Part shown: one piece after another, positions 43,249-51,934 of the stretch
Numbering within the stretch: position 1 is the stretch's first letter
Layout of the letters: every line of letters starts with the position of its first letter
Origin: Streptomyces sp. NBC_01296
GTDB lineage: Bacteria; Actinomycetota; Actinomycetes; Streptomycetales; Streptomycetaceae
Assembly: GCF_035984415.1 (NCBI RefSeq)
Contig: NZ_CP130720.1
Span: 6,324,001-6,388,000, forward strand
DNA length: 64,000 nt
Reading direction: 5' to 3'
Position numbers and translations under genes: made by a program
Notes under the pieces: generated by a model
The model's database searches: none
The model's input: only the letters and a program-made list of their open reading frames with translations
What the model was told of the DNA's origin: nothing

Positions 43249-46200
43249 ATGCTCGGCCGGACGGCGCACGCCGGTATTCACGACAGAAGCGACGATCCCG
43301 GCCTGGAGCGTTTGCGCGGGGTGCTGGGTGCGTGGCGAGAGTCGCTCATCGACCTGGGCGGCCGGAACCGGCTCCTGAACTTCCGGCACACCAAGTCCTC
43401 GACGCTGGAGATCAAGGTTCCCGGCGCACGCCGGCTGCTGGCCGAGCTCGGTTCCGGCTGGTACTTCGAGCGCATGGCTCAGCCGGACGAGGGCGCGGAC
43501 GGGGCCGGGGGCGGGGTCTCGCTCGAGAAGCAGGTGCAGAACGCGCCGCCCGCCCGCTCGGCCGCCACCGAGATCGTCACGCAGAAAACCGCCCAACAGG
43601 CCCTCGACCGCGCCCTGACCCAGCTGAGGTCGACCTCGGGCCGGATGTACAACGACTACGGCCTCTGGGTGCTCTGGCTCGGCGTCGGCATGGTGGAGTG
43701 GCGAGAGGAAGGGGCGCACGAGGGGAGCCGCGCGCCGCTCGTGCTGGTCCCGGCCGAACTCGTCCGGGACCGCTCGGGGAGGACTCGGCTGCAGGCGGCC
43801 GAGCAGCAGGACCCGATGCACAACCCGGCTCTGGCCGTGAAACTGGACCAGCTCGGGGTCGACTGGTCAGCCGTGGAGGCCGTCGACTGCCTGGACGCGG
43901 CCCAAGTGGTGGACAAGGCTCGTGAGGCGGTCGCAGGTCAGCGCGGCTGGGCCGTGGACGACGGCGTCGTCCTGGCCCTGTTCGCTTCCCACAAGGAGGC
44001 GATGTACCAGGACCTCAAGGAGAACGAGGCGGCCATCCTGGCAAGCCCGCTGATCCGGGCCATCGGGCTGGGGCCGGAGGCCGGCCTTCCGGATGACCTG
44101 ATCGGGTTTGAACCCCCCGCTCTGGAGCGGATCGACGAGCTCCAGGTTCCCGAACGGACCCCGCTCGTCCTGGACGCGGACGCTTCGCAGCGACAGTGCA
44201 TCGCAGCCGCCATGGAGAACCGCTCGTTCGTGATGAGCGGACCACCCGGAACCGGCAAGAGCCAAACCATCACGAACATGATTGCGGCACTGATGCACGC
44301 GGGCCGCAGCGTTCTGTTCGTCAGCGAGAAGGCCGCCGCGCTGGACGTCGTGCGCAACCGGCTGTCCGACGTCGGGCTCGGCGACTTCGTCCTCGCTCTG
44401 CACAGCGGTGACACGGCGAAGAAGGCCGTCGCCCAGGAGCTCGCCCGCGTACTGAAGACCGAGGTACGGGCCACGGGGGCGGCGGAGCACGAGCTGGACG
44501 AGGCCAAGAGGCTGCGGGAGGAACTGTCTGCCCATGCCGCCGCCATGAACGAGGTGCGCCGGCCGCTCGGCCGCTCGCTGTATGAGGTACTCGGCCGGCT
44601 CGCGCTGCTCGATCAGCAGGACGCGAGGCGGCTGGCGCTCGGCGCACCGGGGGCCGGCCGTGGTCTCTCCCTCAGCGCTGCCGCCCTGCAAGAAGCCGTG
44701 GTCGCCGCCGAATCCATGGCGAGATCGTGGCGCCCGGTGGCCGAGGGGGACGGCTTCGCCTGGCGCGGCCTGCGCGACCCCGGCGCGCAGGCAGGATCCG
44801 GCCGTGCGGACGGTGCGCCGCTGGCCGTCCTGGAGGAAGCGGAAGCTGCACTCGAGGCGCTGCGGCTCGCCGCCGGGCGTCGTACGCTCGCAGACTGCAC
44901 CCGTGAGCCGCGAGAGGCCCGGGACATCGACCGGCTGGCGGCAGAGCTCCGGGCAGGGCTGTCGCGGATCCCTGATTCCACCACCGCAGGGGGCGGCTCC
45001 CTCCCGGAAGACCCGTATCCGATCGTTGCCCAGCTGGCCGCCGTCTTCGGGCTGGACAAGCCGCGAGAGGTGTCCGAAGTGCTGGCCCTCTGCGAGCTCG
45101 TGGACGTGGGCGGGGCCCGCCACCTGCCTTTGGCGCCCTGGTTCGAGACGGCTGTCCTGGGGAAGGCCCGTGCTGCGGCGGAGGAACTGCGAGCGGCGAT
45201 TGCGGCGGCCGGTGCGGCGCGGAGTGCGGCCGAGGACGCGTTCGGGCCCCAGGTGCTCGCGTACGTACCGCTGGCAGATCTGGTGCGGCGGTTCGAAGAG
45301 GATCACCACGGGCTGACCTCGCGCTTCAAGGGACAGTTCCGTGCGGACAAGGAGGCCGTGGCGGCCCTGGCCGCGGGCGGCGTCTGGGACAAGGGACTGC
45401 GGGGAAGGCTCGGGCAGGCCCTCGACTGGCAGCGGGCCCATGCCGAGGTCGGCCGGCTGATGGGTGCGCACCGGGAACTGCTCGGGGTGTACCTGCCGTC
45501 GGACGGCCGCGGATTCGAGCCGCTCGACGAGGCCTTGGCCGCCGCCGCCCGCATCGGCGAGCTGGCGCCGGGCGCTCCGCTGCGGGAGCTGAGGGAACAG
45601 CTCGCCCACGGGGCCGAGCCCGGCGATTACAGCCGCCTCCAGGTGCAGGCCGTTCGCGCAGCGCTGGCCGAATGGTGCGGGGCCGCGGAGCGACGCAGCG
45701 CGGCGTGGGCCACCGCCTCGTCCGCGCTGTACGAGTTGTTCGACGATGCCCGCAAGCTGGGGCTCCATCCCGCCCTGCGGGGGACCCTTGCAGAGGCCGG
45801 GCAGGCGCTCGGCGTACTGCGCGCGGACTTCGCGGGACCGGAGGAATGGCGGGCGTACCGGGCAGGACTCGCCGCCCTGGAGAAGCTGGGGCTGAGCGAG
45901 CTCGCGGCGACCGCTGCGGAACGGGGCATCGATGCGGGGGAGTTCCCCGCCGCCGTCGAACGCGCCGTCCTCCAGCGCTGGGCCGACACGGTGCTTGCGA
46001 CCGATCAGCGGCTCCGTACGACCAGGTCCGCCGACCTGGACGCGAGGGTGGCCGACTTCCGTGCGGCGGACCGCCGGCTCGTGGACGCCGCGGGCGGAGC
46101 GGTGATCGCAGCGTGCAACAGCCGCAAGCCGCGGGCGTTCGGAGGCGGCGGCGCGGGGATCATCATCCGTGAGTCCGAGAAGAAGACTCGGCACATGGCC

Positions 46201-48264
46201 GTGCGGGAACTCCTCGGGAAGGCCCGGGAGGTTGCCCAGTCGGTCAAGCCGTGCTTCATGATGAGCCCGCTGTCGGTCAGCCAGTTCCTCCCCTCGGACT
46301 ACCGCTTCGATGTGGTCATCTTCGACGAGGCCTCCCAGGTCCGCCCCGGAGACGCCATCAACTGCGTGTACCGCGGGAAATCGCTGATCGTCGCGGGCGA
46401 CGAGAAGCAGCTGCCGCCCACTTCGTTCTTCGACTCGTCCATCGGAGACGAGGGCGGGGAGTACGACGCGGACGTACCCGACTCCTTCGAATCGCTGCTG
46501 GACGCCTGCAAGGCCGGAGCGATGCGCGCGCTGCCTTTGCGCTGGCACTATCGCAGCCGCCACGAGGATCTGATCACGTTCAGCAACCGGTCCTTCTACC
46601 GGAACTCCATGGTGACGTTCCCCGGCGCGCGGGAGCACGGACCCGACGTCGGAGTCGCGTTCTTCAAGGCGGAGGGCGTGTACGACCGTGGTGGCCGGCG
46701 GGACAACCGGATCGAGGCGGCGCTCGTGGCGGAGCGAGTCCTCCACCACTTCGACACGCGGCCGGGCCAGAGCGTCGGTGTCGTCGCGCTGTCCCAGGCA
46801 CAGGCGTCGGCGATCGAGGAGAGCGTGCAGCAGGCCCGACTGGCGCGTCCCGACCTCGACGACTGCTTCACCGAGAACCGTCTCGACGGATTCTTCGTCA
46901 AGAACCTGGAGTCGGTGCAGGGCGATGAGCGTGACGTCATGATCATGTCGATCGGTTACGGGCCCGACGAGCACGGCCGACTGGGCCTCAACTTCGGACC
47001 CATGAACAACAAGGACGGCGGCTGGCGGCGTCTCAACGTCGCCGTCACCCGCGCCCGCCACCGCGTGGAAGTGGTCGCCTCCTTCCACGGTGGACAGCTG
47101 AAGGACAGCGACAACCGGAGCATCCAGGACCTCAAGCGCTACCTGCAGTACGCAGAGCAGGGCCCTGCTGTCCTCGCCCAGGACCACGGGGCGGTGGACG
47201 GTGAACCGGACAGCCCGTTCGAGGAGTCGGTGCTCACCGTCCTGCGTGCCTGGGGATACGAGGTGCAGCCGCAGGTGGGCGTCGCCGGCTACCGGATCGA
47301 CCTGGGGCTGCGCCACCCGGCCGCCCCCGGCTCGTACGCCCTCGGTATCGAGTGTGACGGTGCGATGTACCACTCCTCACGTGCGGCCCGGGACCGGGAC
47401 CGGCTGCGCCAGCAGGTACTGGAGGGTCTGGGCTGGACCCTGCACCGGATCTGGGGCACCGACTGGTACCGCAACCGGCCGGAGGCGGAATGCAGGCTCC
47501 GCGAAGCCGTCGAGGCGGCGGCGGCAGCCGATCCCTTCGTCAAGCCGGCGGGCGGGCAGTCCGCTCGCCGATCGGTGGGCCAGACCGCGGCGGTGCAGGG
47601 GCCCGAGTACCCGGACGAGGCTGCCGCCCCGAGCATTCCGGCGCCGAGGACGGAGCCGGCACCGAGGCCGCCGGAGCCGGAGCGGGTTGCCGTGAGCGGG
47701 GTGCCCGAACGCGACTGGAGCAGGTCGTACGAGCCGGCCCGGGTGTCCGTCGACAGCTGGTCCGCACCGGAAATCCACACGCCTGAAGCGCGCCCCACGT
47801 TGCGCAGGGTTCTGGTGCAGATCATCGAGGCGGAAGGACCGGTCCACGAGGAAGTGCTGGTCCTGAGGGCCCGGGAAGCCTGGGGCCTGGGCCGCTCGGG
47901 CAAGAGGATCGTCGACAACACCCGGCACGTGCTGCGGGACCTCGTGCGCCAGGGGGTCGCGGAGAGGACGGGCTCCTTCATGGACGTCGTGGGCCGGGAG
48001 CTTCGCTGGGCCCGTACGGCGGAGGATGACAACCCGCGCAAGATCGCCCACGTGTCCCCGGCCGAGCGGCAGCTGGCCATGAGGGAGCTGGTCCTCGAAT
48101 GCCCCGGGATGAACAGGGACGAGCTTCTCCAGCAGACGCGGGAATTCTTCGGGTGGAAGCGCATGGGCGCCGACATCCGGACCGCGTTGGAGTCCGACAT
48201 CGAGGAGCTGCTGGGCGGGGGAGGGCTGAGCGGTGCGCCGGACCGGCTCGTAGCGCCGCGCTGA
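43249..48264 (+). CDS. DUF4011 - superfamily 1 helicase - Vsr/MTES_1575-like nuclease - DUF3320 protein (defence-type)
   Basis: 1,671 residues from ATG 43249, SD GGAGG at 10 bp. DUF4011 region at the N-terminus (about 20-270; WRESLIDLGGRNRLLNFRHT, YGLWVLWLGVGMVEW). SF1 helicase: Walker A SGPPGTGKSQTI near 330, a large coiled/helical insertion (about 400-940), Walker B VVIFDEASQVRPGD near 1022, GDEKQLPPTSFF, LPLRWHYRSRHE, VNVAVTRAR-type motif VI (LNVAVTRARHRVEVV) near 1262. A PD-(D/E)xK-like nuclease follows at about 1325-1425 (GYRIDLGLRHP, LGIECDGAMYHSS, LGWTLHRIWGTDWYRN), then a Pro-rich linker and a DUF3320 domain near 1515-1650. The DUF4011-helicase-Vsr layout is that of single-gene antiphage proteins described as Hhe. 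It is a solitary gene with no methylase neighbour. Confidence 0.85.
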   Translation: MLGRTAHAGIHDRSDDPGLERLRGVLGAWRESLIDLGGRNRLLNFRHTKSSTLEIKVPGARRLLAELGSGWYFERMAQPDEGADGAGGGVSLEKQVQNAPPARSAATEIVTQKTAQQALDRALTQLRSTSGRMYNDYGLWVLWLGVGMVEWREEGAHEGSRAPLVLVPAELVRDRSGRTRLQAAEQQDPMHNPALAVKLDQLGVDWSAVEAVDCLDAAQVVDKAREAVAGQRGWAVDDGVVLALFASHKEAMYQDLKENEAAILASPLIRAIGLGPEAGLPDDLIGFEPPALERIDELQVPERTPLVLDADASQRQCIAAAMENRSFVMSGPPGTGKSQTITNMIAALMHAGRSVLFVSEKAAALDVVRNRLSDVGLGDFVLALHSGDTAKKAVAQELARVLKTEVRATGAAEHELDEAKRLREELSAHAAAMNEVRRPLGRSLYEVLGRLALLDQQDARRLALGAPGAGRGLSLSAAALQEAVVAAESMARSWRPVAEGDGFAWRGLRDPGAQAGSGRADGAPLAVLEEAEAALEALRLAAGRRTLADCTREPREARDIDRLAAELRAGLSRIPDSTTAGGGSLPEDPYPIVAQLAAVFGLDKPREVSEVLALCELVDVGGARHLPLAPWFETAVLGKARAAAEELRAAIAAAGAARSAAEDAFGPQVLAYVPLADLVRRFEEDHHGLTSRFKGQFRADKEAVAALAAGGVWDKGLRGRLGQALDWQRAHAEVGRLMGAHRELLGVYLPSDGRGFEPLDEALAAAARIGELAPGAPLRELREQLAHGAEPGDYSRLQVQAVRAALAEWCGAAERRSAAWATASSALYELFDDARKLGLHPALRGTLAEAGQALGVLRADFAGPEEWRAYRAGLAALEKLGLSELAATAAERGIDAGEFPAAVERAVLQRWADTVLATDQRLRTTRSADLDARVADFRAADRRLVDAAGGAVIAACNSRKPRAFGGGGAGIIIRESEKKTRHMAVRELLGKAREVAQSVKPCFMMSPLSVSQFLPSDYRFDVVIFDEASQVRPGDAINCVYRGKSLIVAGDEKQLPPTSFFDSSIGDEGGEYDADVPDSFESLLDACKAGAMRALPLRWHYRSRHEDLITFSNRSFYRNSMVTFPGAREHGPDVGVAFFKAEGVYDRGGRRDNRIEAALVAERVLHHFDTRPGQSVGVVALSQAQASAIEESVQQARLARPDLDDCFTENRLDGFFVKNLESVQGDERDVMIMSIGYGPDEHGRLGLNFGPMNNKDGGWRRLNVAVTRARHRVEVVASFHGGQLKDSDNRSIQDLKRYLQYAEQGPAVLAQDHGAVDGEPDSPFEESVLTVLRAWGYEVQPQVGVAGYRIDLGLRHPAAPGSYALGIECDGAMYHSSRAARDRDRLRQQVLEGLGWTLHRIWGTDWYRNRPEAECRLREAVEAAAAADPFVKPAGGQSARRSVGQTAAVQGPEYPDEAAAPSIPAPRTEPAPRPPEPERVAVSGVPERDWSRSYEPARVSVDSWSAPEIHTPEARPTLRRVLVQIIEAEGPVHEEVLVLRAREAWGLGRSGKRIVDNTRHVLRDLVRQGVAERTGSFMDVVGRELRWARTAEDDNPRKIAHVSPAERQLAMRELVLECPGMNRDELLQQTREFFGWKRMGADIRTALESDIEELLGGGGLSGAPDRLVAPR

Positions 48265-48277
48265 GGCCTTCGGCCGG

Positions 48278-48390
48278 TCTGCCGTGAAGGTCTGCCGCGA
48301 AGGTCTGCCGCGAAGGGCGGCCGCGAGGGGCGGCCGCGAGGGGCGGCCGCGAGGGGCGGCCGCGAGGGGCGGCCGCGAGGGGCGGCCGCT
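48278..48390. repeat. 13-bp minisatellite, about 8.6 copies
   Basis: Three units of tctgccgygaagg (48278-48316) pass into five exact units of cggccgcgagggg (48318-48382) plus a partial copy to 48390. Each exact unit boundary makes a NotI site (GCGGCCGC). The array lies between the DUF4011 stop and the HAD stop codon; both genes end into it. Copy number is probably variable. Confidence 0.95.
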
Positions 48391-48932
48391 CACTCGTCCT
48401 TCAGGGTCGCCGCCCAGCGCGTCAACGTCGCGAAGTCGCGGGTGCGCAGGCCGTGGCGGGGGTGGATGCGCAGGAGGAGGGCTGGGGACGGGTGGTGGGC
48501 GGCGATCCAGGCGCGGTCCCGGGGGGTGATCATGTCGTCGACCCAGGCGAAGGGGCGGCCCGCGGCCCAGTCGAGGAGCGGGCGGGTCTTCCAGAAGAGA
48601 CCGTCGGGGTCGTCGGCGAAAAGTTCCGGCCACTCGATGACAGGAAGATCACCGGGTAGTCCGATGTGCGGGGCGATCATCGTGTTGGCCTCGTGCATCC
48701 AGGCGGTGGCCCAGGTGAGTTCGTAGGGCAGGGCCAGCAGACGGCCGCCGTGCGACGGGTGCAGGCGGACCCGCAGCCCGCGCCGGGCGCTGCGCGATTC
48801 CGGGTCCCGGTGGGACATCCAGCCGGCCGGACGCATCCGGTGACTGGTGTATCCCTGCAGTCCGGCGAGGCGGGACCGGAAGGGGTTGAGGGGGCCGTCC
48901 ACGTCGAGGAGCAGGAGCGGTCTGTCTGTCAT
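48390..48932 (-). CDS. HAD-like family protein
   Basis: 180 residues from ATG 48932. The N-terminus MTDRPLLLLDVDGPLNPF carries HAD motif I (DVDG), with Asp10 and Asp12 as nucleophile and acid. FAWVDDMIT near 137 is like motif IV. The family includes secondary-domain-less HAD proteins common in actinobacteria; substrate unknown. No SD precedes the ATG, so a leaderless mRNA is possible. The 3' end abuts the 13-bp minisatellite. Confidence 0.85.
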   Translation of the reverse strand: MTDRPLLLLDVDGPLNPFRSRLAGLQGYTSHRMRPAGWMSHRDPESRSARRGLRVRLHPSHGGRLLALPYELTWATAWMHEANTMIAPHIGLPGDLPVIEWPELFADDPDGLFWKTRPLLDWAAGRPFAWVDDMITPRDRAWIAAHHPSPALLLRIHPRHGLRTRDFATLTRWAATLKDE

Positions 48933-48982
48933 GAAGTAGGCACTACCCAGTACACGATGGAGTGAAATACCTACCGGCTCTA

Positions 48983-48999
48983 TAACCCGAATGGGGTTA
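48983..48999. promoter_or_regulatory. Inverted repeat in the chaplin/HAD divergent promoter region
   Basis: TAACCC-GAATG-GGGTTA (arms 48983-48988 and 48994-48999), in an AT-rich patch 61 bp upstream of the chaplin ATG. Possible operator; the regulator is unknown. Confidence 0.4.
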
Positions 49000-49059
49000 C
49001 GGCGTTGTTTCCGGTGCGGGTGCAGCACTCGTGAACTCCTCCGGAAGGCAGGGAAACTG

Positions 49060-49770
49060 ATGCGTCACAGTCGTCGGAATGGCTTGATCGCGGCGGTGGT
49101 CGCGGGGGGTGGACTGGCGGTCGCGGGTGTCGGCGGGTTCGCCTACGCCGATGCGGACGCGGGCGGGACGGCCGAGCGTTCGCCGGGGCTGCTGTCCGGG
49201 AATCTGGTGCAGCTGCCGGTGCACACCCCGGTGAACGTGTGCGGCAACACCGTGAGCGTGGTCGGCCTGCTCAACTCGGCCGCGGGCAACCGCTGTGCCA
49301 ACGAGGGCGGGGCCGCCGGCGACGGGCATCCGGGGTCCGTGTCCTCGCATCCCTCGAAACCCGGTACCGGGAACAGGAGCGGGACCGGCAAGGGCGGGGG
49401 AGCCCGCGCCGAAGGGAGCGGAAAGGATTCGCCGGGGCTGCTGTCCGGCAACGGGATCCAGCTCCCGGTCGATGTCCCGGTCAACATCAGCGGGAACGCG
49501 GTCGGCGTCGTCGGGGTCGGCAACAGTTCCACCGGCAACACCTCCGTCAACGGCGAGGAGCCCAGCGGCGGGAAGCCGCCGAAGCAGCCGCCCGTCGTCG
49601 AGCGGCCGGTCACCCCGCCCGCGCCCGCGCCCGCGCCTGCGCCCGCTCCCGCGCAGCACGGCCCGGCGCTCGCCCACACCGGGGCCGACGGCGCGGGCTA
49701 CCTGCTGCCCGGCGGCGGGGCGCTGCTGCTGGGCGGGGTCCTGCTCTACCGCCGTTTCCGCCTCGGGTAG
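49060..49770 (+). CDS. Long, cell-wall-anchored chaplin with two chaplin domains
   Basis: 236 residues. Signal peptide to about residue 30 (LIAAVVAGGGLAVAGVGGFAYADA). Chaplin domain 1 (about 41-82) has the GNTVSVVGLLNSAAGN core and the two usual cysteines (Cys61, Cys79). Domain 2 (about 127-168) has the same core (GNAVGVVGVGNSSTGN) but both cysteines are replaced. A Pro/Ala-rich wall-spanning region follows, then LAHTG (204-208), a hydrophobic helix and RRFRLG, a class E sortase signal. This matches ChpA-C-type proteins that anchor the amyloid surface layer of aerial hyphae. Start ATG follows GGAAGGCAGGG. Confidence 0.92.
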   Translation: MRHSRRNGLIAAVVAGGGLAVAGVGGFAYADADAGGTAERSPGLLSGNLVQLPVHTPVNVCGNTVSVVGLLNSAAGNRCANEGGAAGDGHPGSVSSHPSKPGTGNRSGTGKGGGARAEGSGKDSPGLLSGNGIQLPVDVPVNISGNAVGVVGVGNSSTGNTSVNGEEPSGGKPPKQPPVVERPVTPPAPAPAPAPAPAQHGPALAHTGADGAGYLLPGGGALLLGGVLLYRRFRLG

Positions 49771-49780
49771 GACGCAGGAC

Positions 49781-50485
49781 TTACGGCTCGGGGCCCGAGG
49801 CGTCCACTGGCGGAGGCGGGGACGCAGGGGATGGCGGGGGTGTGCGCCAGCCGTCCAGGACGGCGTCGATCCGCGCCGCCAGCCGGGCCCGTGCCGCGAA
49901 CCGCGGGACCCCCGCCATCAGCAGGGCGTCGTACTCGGTGTCGGTGTGCCGCACCGCCGCCCGGACCGCCACCGACACGGCCTGTTCGGTCAGGGCCCGG
50001 CCGGCCGCCGTACGGCCCACCCGGCCGCTGCCGCGCAGCGAGGCATGGCCGGCCATCGCCACCGCCCGCTCGGCCGGGCACCCCGGGAACAGCCGCACGA
50101 TCTCGGCCGCGAAGGCCGCCGTGAACCGGGTGTCCTCGACCGTGCGGCGCAGCCGGTCGCGCTCCCGGCGGCGGGCCCGCGCCTCGGCGTCCGCGAGGCA
50201 GGCGCGTTCCGCGCGGGTCAGGGCGGGGTCCTCGACCAGGAGCCCCTGGCGCTCGTAGCGCCGGCGCCGCTTGTTGAAGCGGACGACGACGGCGGAGAGC
50301 GAACTGGCCTCACGGGCCCGCCGGGTGAGCGCGGCATCCCCGCGCGGCAGGTAGACGAGGTGCCCGAGGTCGGCGCAGTCCAGGCAGCGGGGCACCCCGG
50401 CCTCGCGGACGAGATGCCGGAGCGGCCCCTGGCGGCAGTCCGCACAGTTGATCTGCTTCAGCGACTCGAACACCACGAGGCTCAT
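49781..50485 (-). CDS. DUF2293 domain protein
   Basis: 234 residues from ATG 50485 (MSLVVFESLKQINCADCRQG). N-terminal CADC...C-x2-C pattern (Cys residues near 14, 17, 34 and 37) could bind zinc. A basic middle region (RFNKRRRRYERQG) is followed by the DUF2293 helical domain with RFTAAFAAEIVRLFPGCP. The C-terminus is Pro-rich. No SD; TATCAC ends 6 bp before the ATG, so leaderless transcription is possible. A GTGATA/TATCAC inverted repeat with 17-bp spacing (50492-50520) overlies that region. Function unknown; nucleic-acid binding is a guess. Confidence 0.8.
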   Translation of the reverse strand: MSLVVFESLKQINCADCRQGPLRHLVREAGVPRCLDCADLGHLVYLPRGDAALTRRAREASSLSAVVVRFNKRRRRYERQGLLVEDPALTRAERACLADAEARARRRERDRLRRTVEDTRFTAAFAAEIVRLFPGCPAERAVAMAGHASLRGSGRVGRTAAGRALTEQAVSVAVRAAVRHTDTEYDALLMAGVPRFAARARLAARIDAVLDGWRTPPPSPASPPPPVDASGPEP

Positions 50486-50637
50486 GACGATGTGATACCG
50501 CTGTCCGGTCCGCTTATCACCTCGCCGGAAAGGGCGGTTGGGGTTTCGCCGACTTTCCCGGATGTCCGGATGTGCCTCTACCGTGGGGTGTTGGGGCTGC
50601 GGTAGAGCCGTGATGCCCATGGGGGAGGAGCACGTAC

Positions 50638-51009
50638 ATGGGTGGCTGGCAGGCGACGGCGCGGCGTACACGGGACACGGCCGGCGCGGAGGACCTCGCG
50701 GGCCGGGAGGTCGTCATAGACCCCGGCGGCTGCACCGGCTGGCACTTCCACCGCGTTCCGCTGATCGCGCTGGTCAAATCCGGGACGCTGACCCGGATCC
50801 TGCACGACAACTCGGTCGTCGTGCACCTGCCGGGGTCCAGCTTCGTCGAGCCGGCCGGCGTCGAGCACCTCCACCTCGGCCGCAACCTCGGCACCGTACC
50901 CGTCGTGCTGTACGTGACCTCCACGCTGGCCCGGGGCGAGGCCTTCTCCATACCCGCTGCCGCCCCGCGCGGCGCAACACCGTGCTCCTGCTCGGGAGAC
51001 TTTGCGTGA
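50638..51009 (+). CDS. Small cupin-domain protein
   Basis: 123 residues, SD GGGGGAGGAG. Cupin motif 1 is WHFHRVPLIALVKSGTLTRI and motif 2 PAGVEHLHLGRNLG. The metal ligands would be His residues of WHFH and the HLH of motif 2. A conserved-barrel sensor or enzyme of unknown substrate. The C-terminus (PAAAPRGATPCSCSGDFA) is unlike cupins and may be a drifted read-through tail. Next to the uridine-kinase-like gene, 97 bp apart. Confidence 0.8.
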   Translation: MGGWQATARRTRDTAGAEDLAGREVVIDPGGCTGWHFHRVPLIALVKSGTLTRILHDNSVVVHLPGSSFVEPAGVEHLHLGRNLGTVPVVLYVTSTLARGEAFSIPAAAPRGATPCSCSGDFA

Positions 51010-51060
51010 ACCGGCCTGCCGCGGGAACCGCACGTTCCACGCGGGCCCGAAGCCGTCCGG

Positions 51061-51090
51061 CACCACCCGGCACCACCCGGCACCACCCGG
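51061..51090. repeat. 10-bp tandem repeat upstream of the kinase-like gene
   Basis: caccacccgg three times, exact, plus a partial copy, 17 bp before the GTG of the next gene. Variation in copy number would change spacing between any promoter and the start. Confidence 0.9.
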
Positions 51091-51106
51091 CACTGACAAT
51101 GGGCCC

Positions 51107-51766
51107 GTGCAGCTGGAAGCGATCACATGGCAGCGGATGGCCGAGCGGCTCGCCGGTCACCTCGACGAACACAAGGCGTCCCCCGGGCACGGGCAGGCGA
51201 CTTGGCAGCGGGTGGGCATCGACGGCGCGCCCGCCGCCGGCACCGGCGTACTCGCCGGCCACCTCGCCGACGCACTGCGCCTGCGCAGCCGCCCGGTCCT
51301 GGTGGTCCCGGCCGGGGGCTTCCTGCGGCCGGCCTCCCTCCGCTTCGAGTTCGGCCGCGAGGACGTGGACTCCTACCTCGGCGGCTGGTACGACACCGCC
51401 GCCCTCTGGCGCGAGGTGTTCGGCCCGACCGACCCGGGCGGCACCGGCCGGGTCCTGCCCGACCTCTGGGACCCGGCGACCGACCGGGCGACCCGCAGCC
51501 CGTACTCCGAACTCCCGCCGGGCGGCGTCGTGATCGTGCACGGCCCCCTGCTGCTGGGCCACTGGTTCCCCTTCGACCTCAGCGTGCACATCCGGCTCTC
51601 GCCAGGGGCGCTCGCCCGCCGCACCGAGGAGTCCGCGCGCTGGACCCTGCCCGCCTTCGCCCGCTACGAGGCGGAGACCGACCCCGCGGCGCAGGCCGAC
51701 GCCGTGGTCCGGGCCGACGACCCCCGCCACCCCGCGTGGACCGGCCTCACGGGCCCCACCGGCTGA
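51107..51766 (+). CDS. Uridine-kinase-like NTPase-fold protein with degenerate P-loop
   Basis: 219 residues from GTG 51107. The P-loop position reads GIDGAPAAGTGVLAGHLA, lacking the GK(S/T) lysine. The rest (VVPAGGFLRPASLRFEFGRED, VLPDLWDPATDRATRSPY, LPPGGVVIVHGPLLLGHWFPFDLSVHIRLS) is the conserved core of the Streptomyces family annotated as uridine kinase. Kinase activity is doubtful without the Walker lysine. The start has no clear SD and follows a 10-bp repeat. Confidence 0.78.
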   Translation: MQLEAITWQRMAERLAGHLDEHKASPGHGQATWQRVGIDGAPAAGTGVLAGHLADALRLRSRPVLVVPAGGFLRPASLRFEFGREDVDSYLGGWYDTAALWREVFGPTDPGGTGRVLPDLWDPATDRATRSPYSELPPGGVVIVHGPLLLGHWFPFDLSVHIRLSPGALARRTEESARWTLPAFARYEAETDPAAQADAVVRADDPRHPAWTGLTGPTG

Positions 51767-51934
51767 CCTCCGAGCCCGCCCGTAGCGTCACGGACGTCCG
51801 GGATCCGCAACAGCGCCATCGCGGCTCTGCGACGAACGGGATCCGGCCGTCGCCGCGGCCGGAACCGCGGCGCTACGTTGACGCCACGCTTCGACGGCGC
51901 CCACCCGGTGGCGCCTTGGCAGAGGGAGACGGCA

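Noticed and set aside
43867..47373. 1,168-residue antisense frame in the DUF4011 gene
   Set aside because: Low complexity, no domains; the plus strand has intact helicase motifs.
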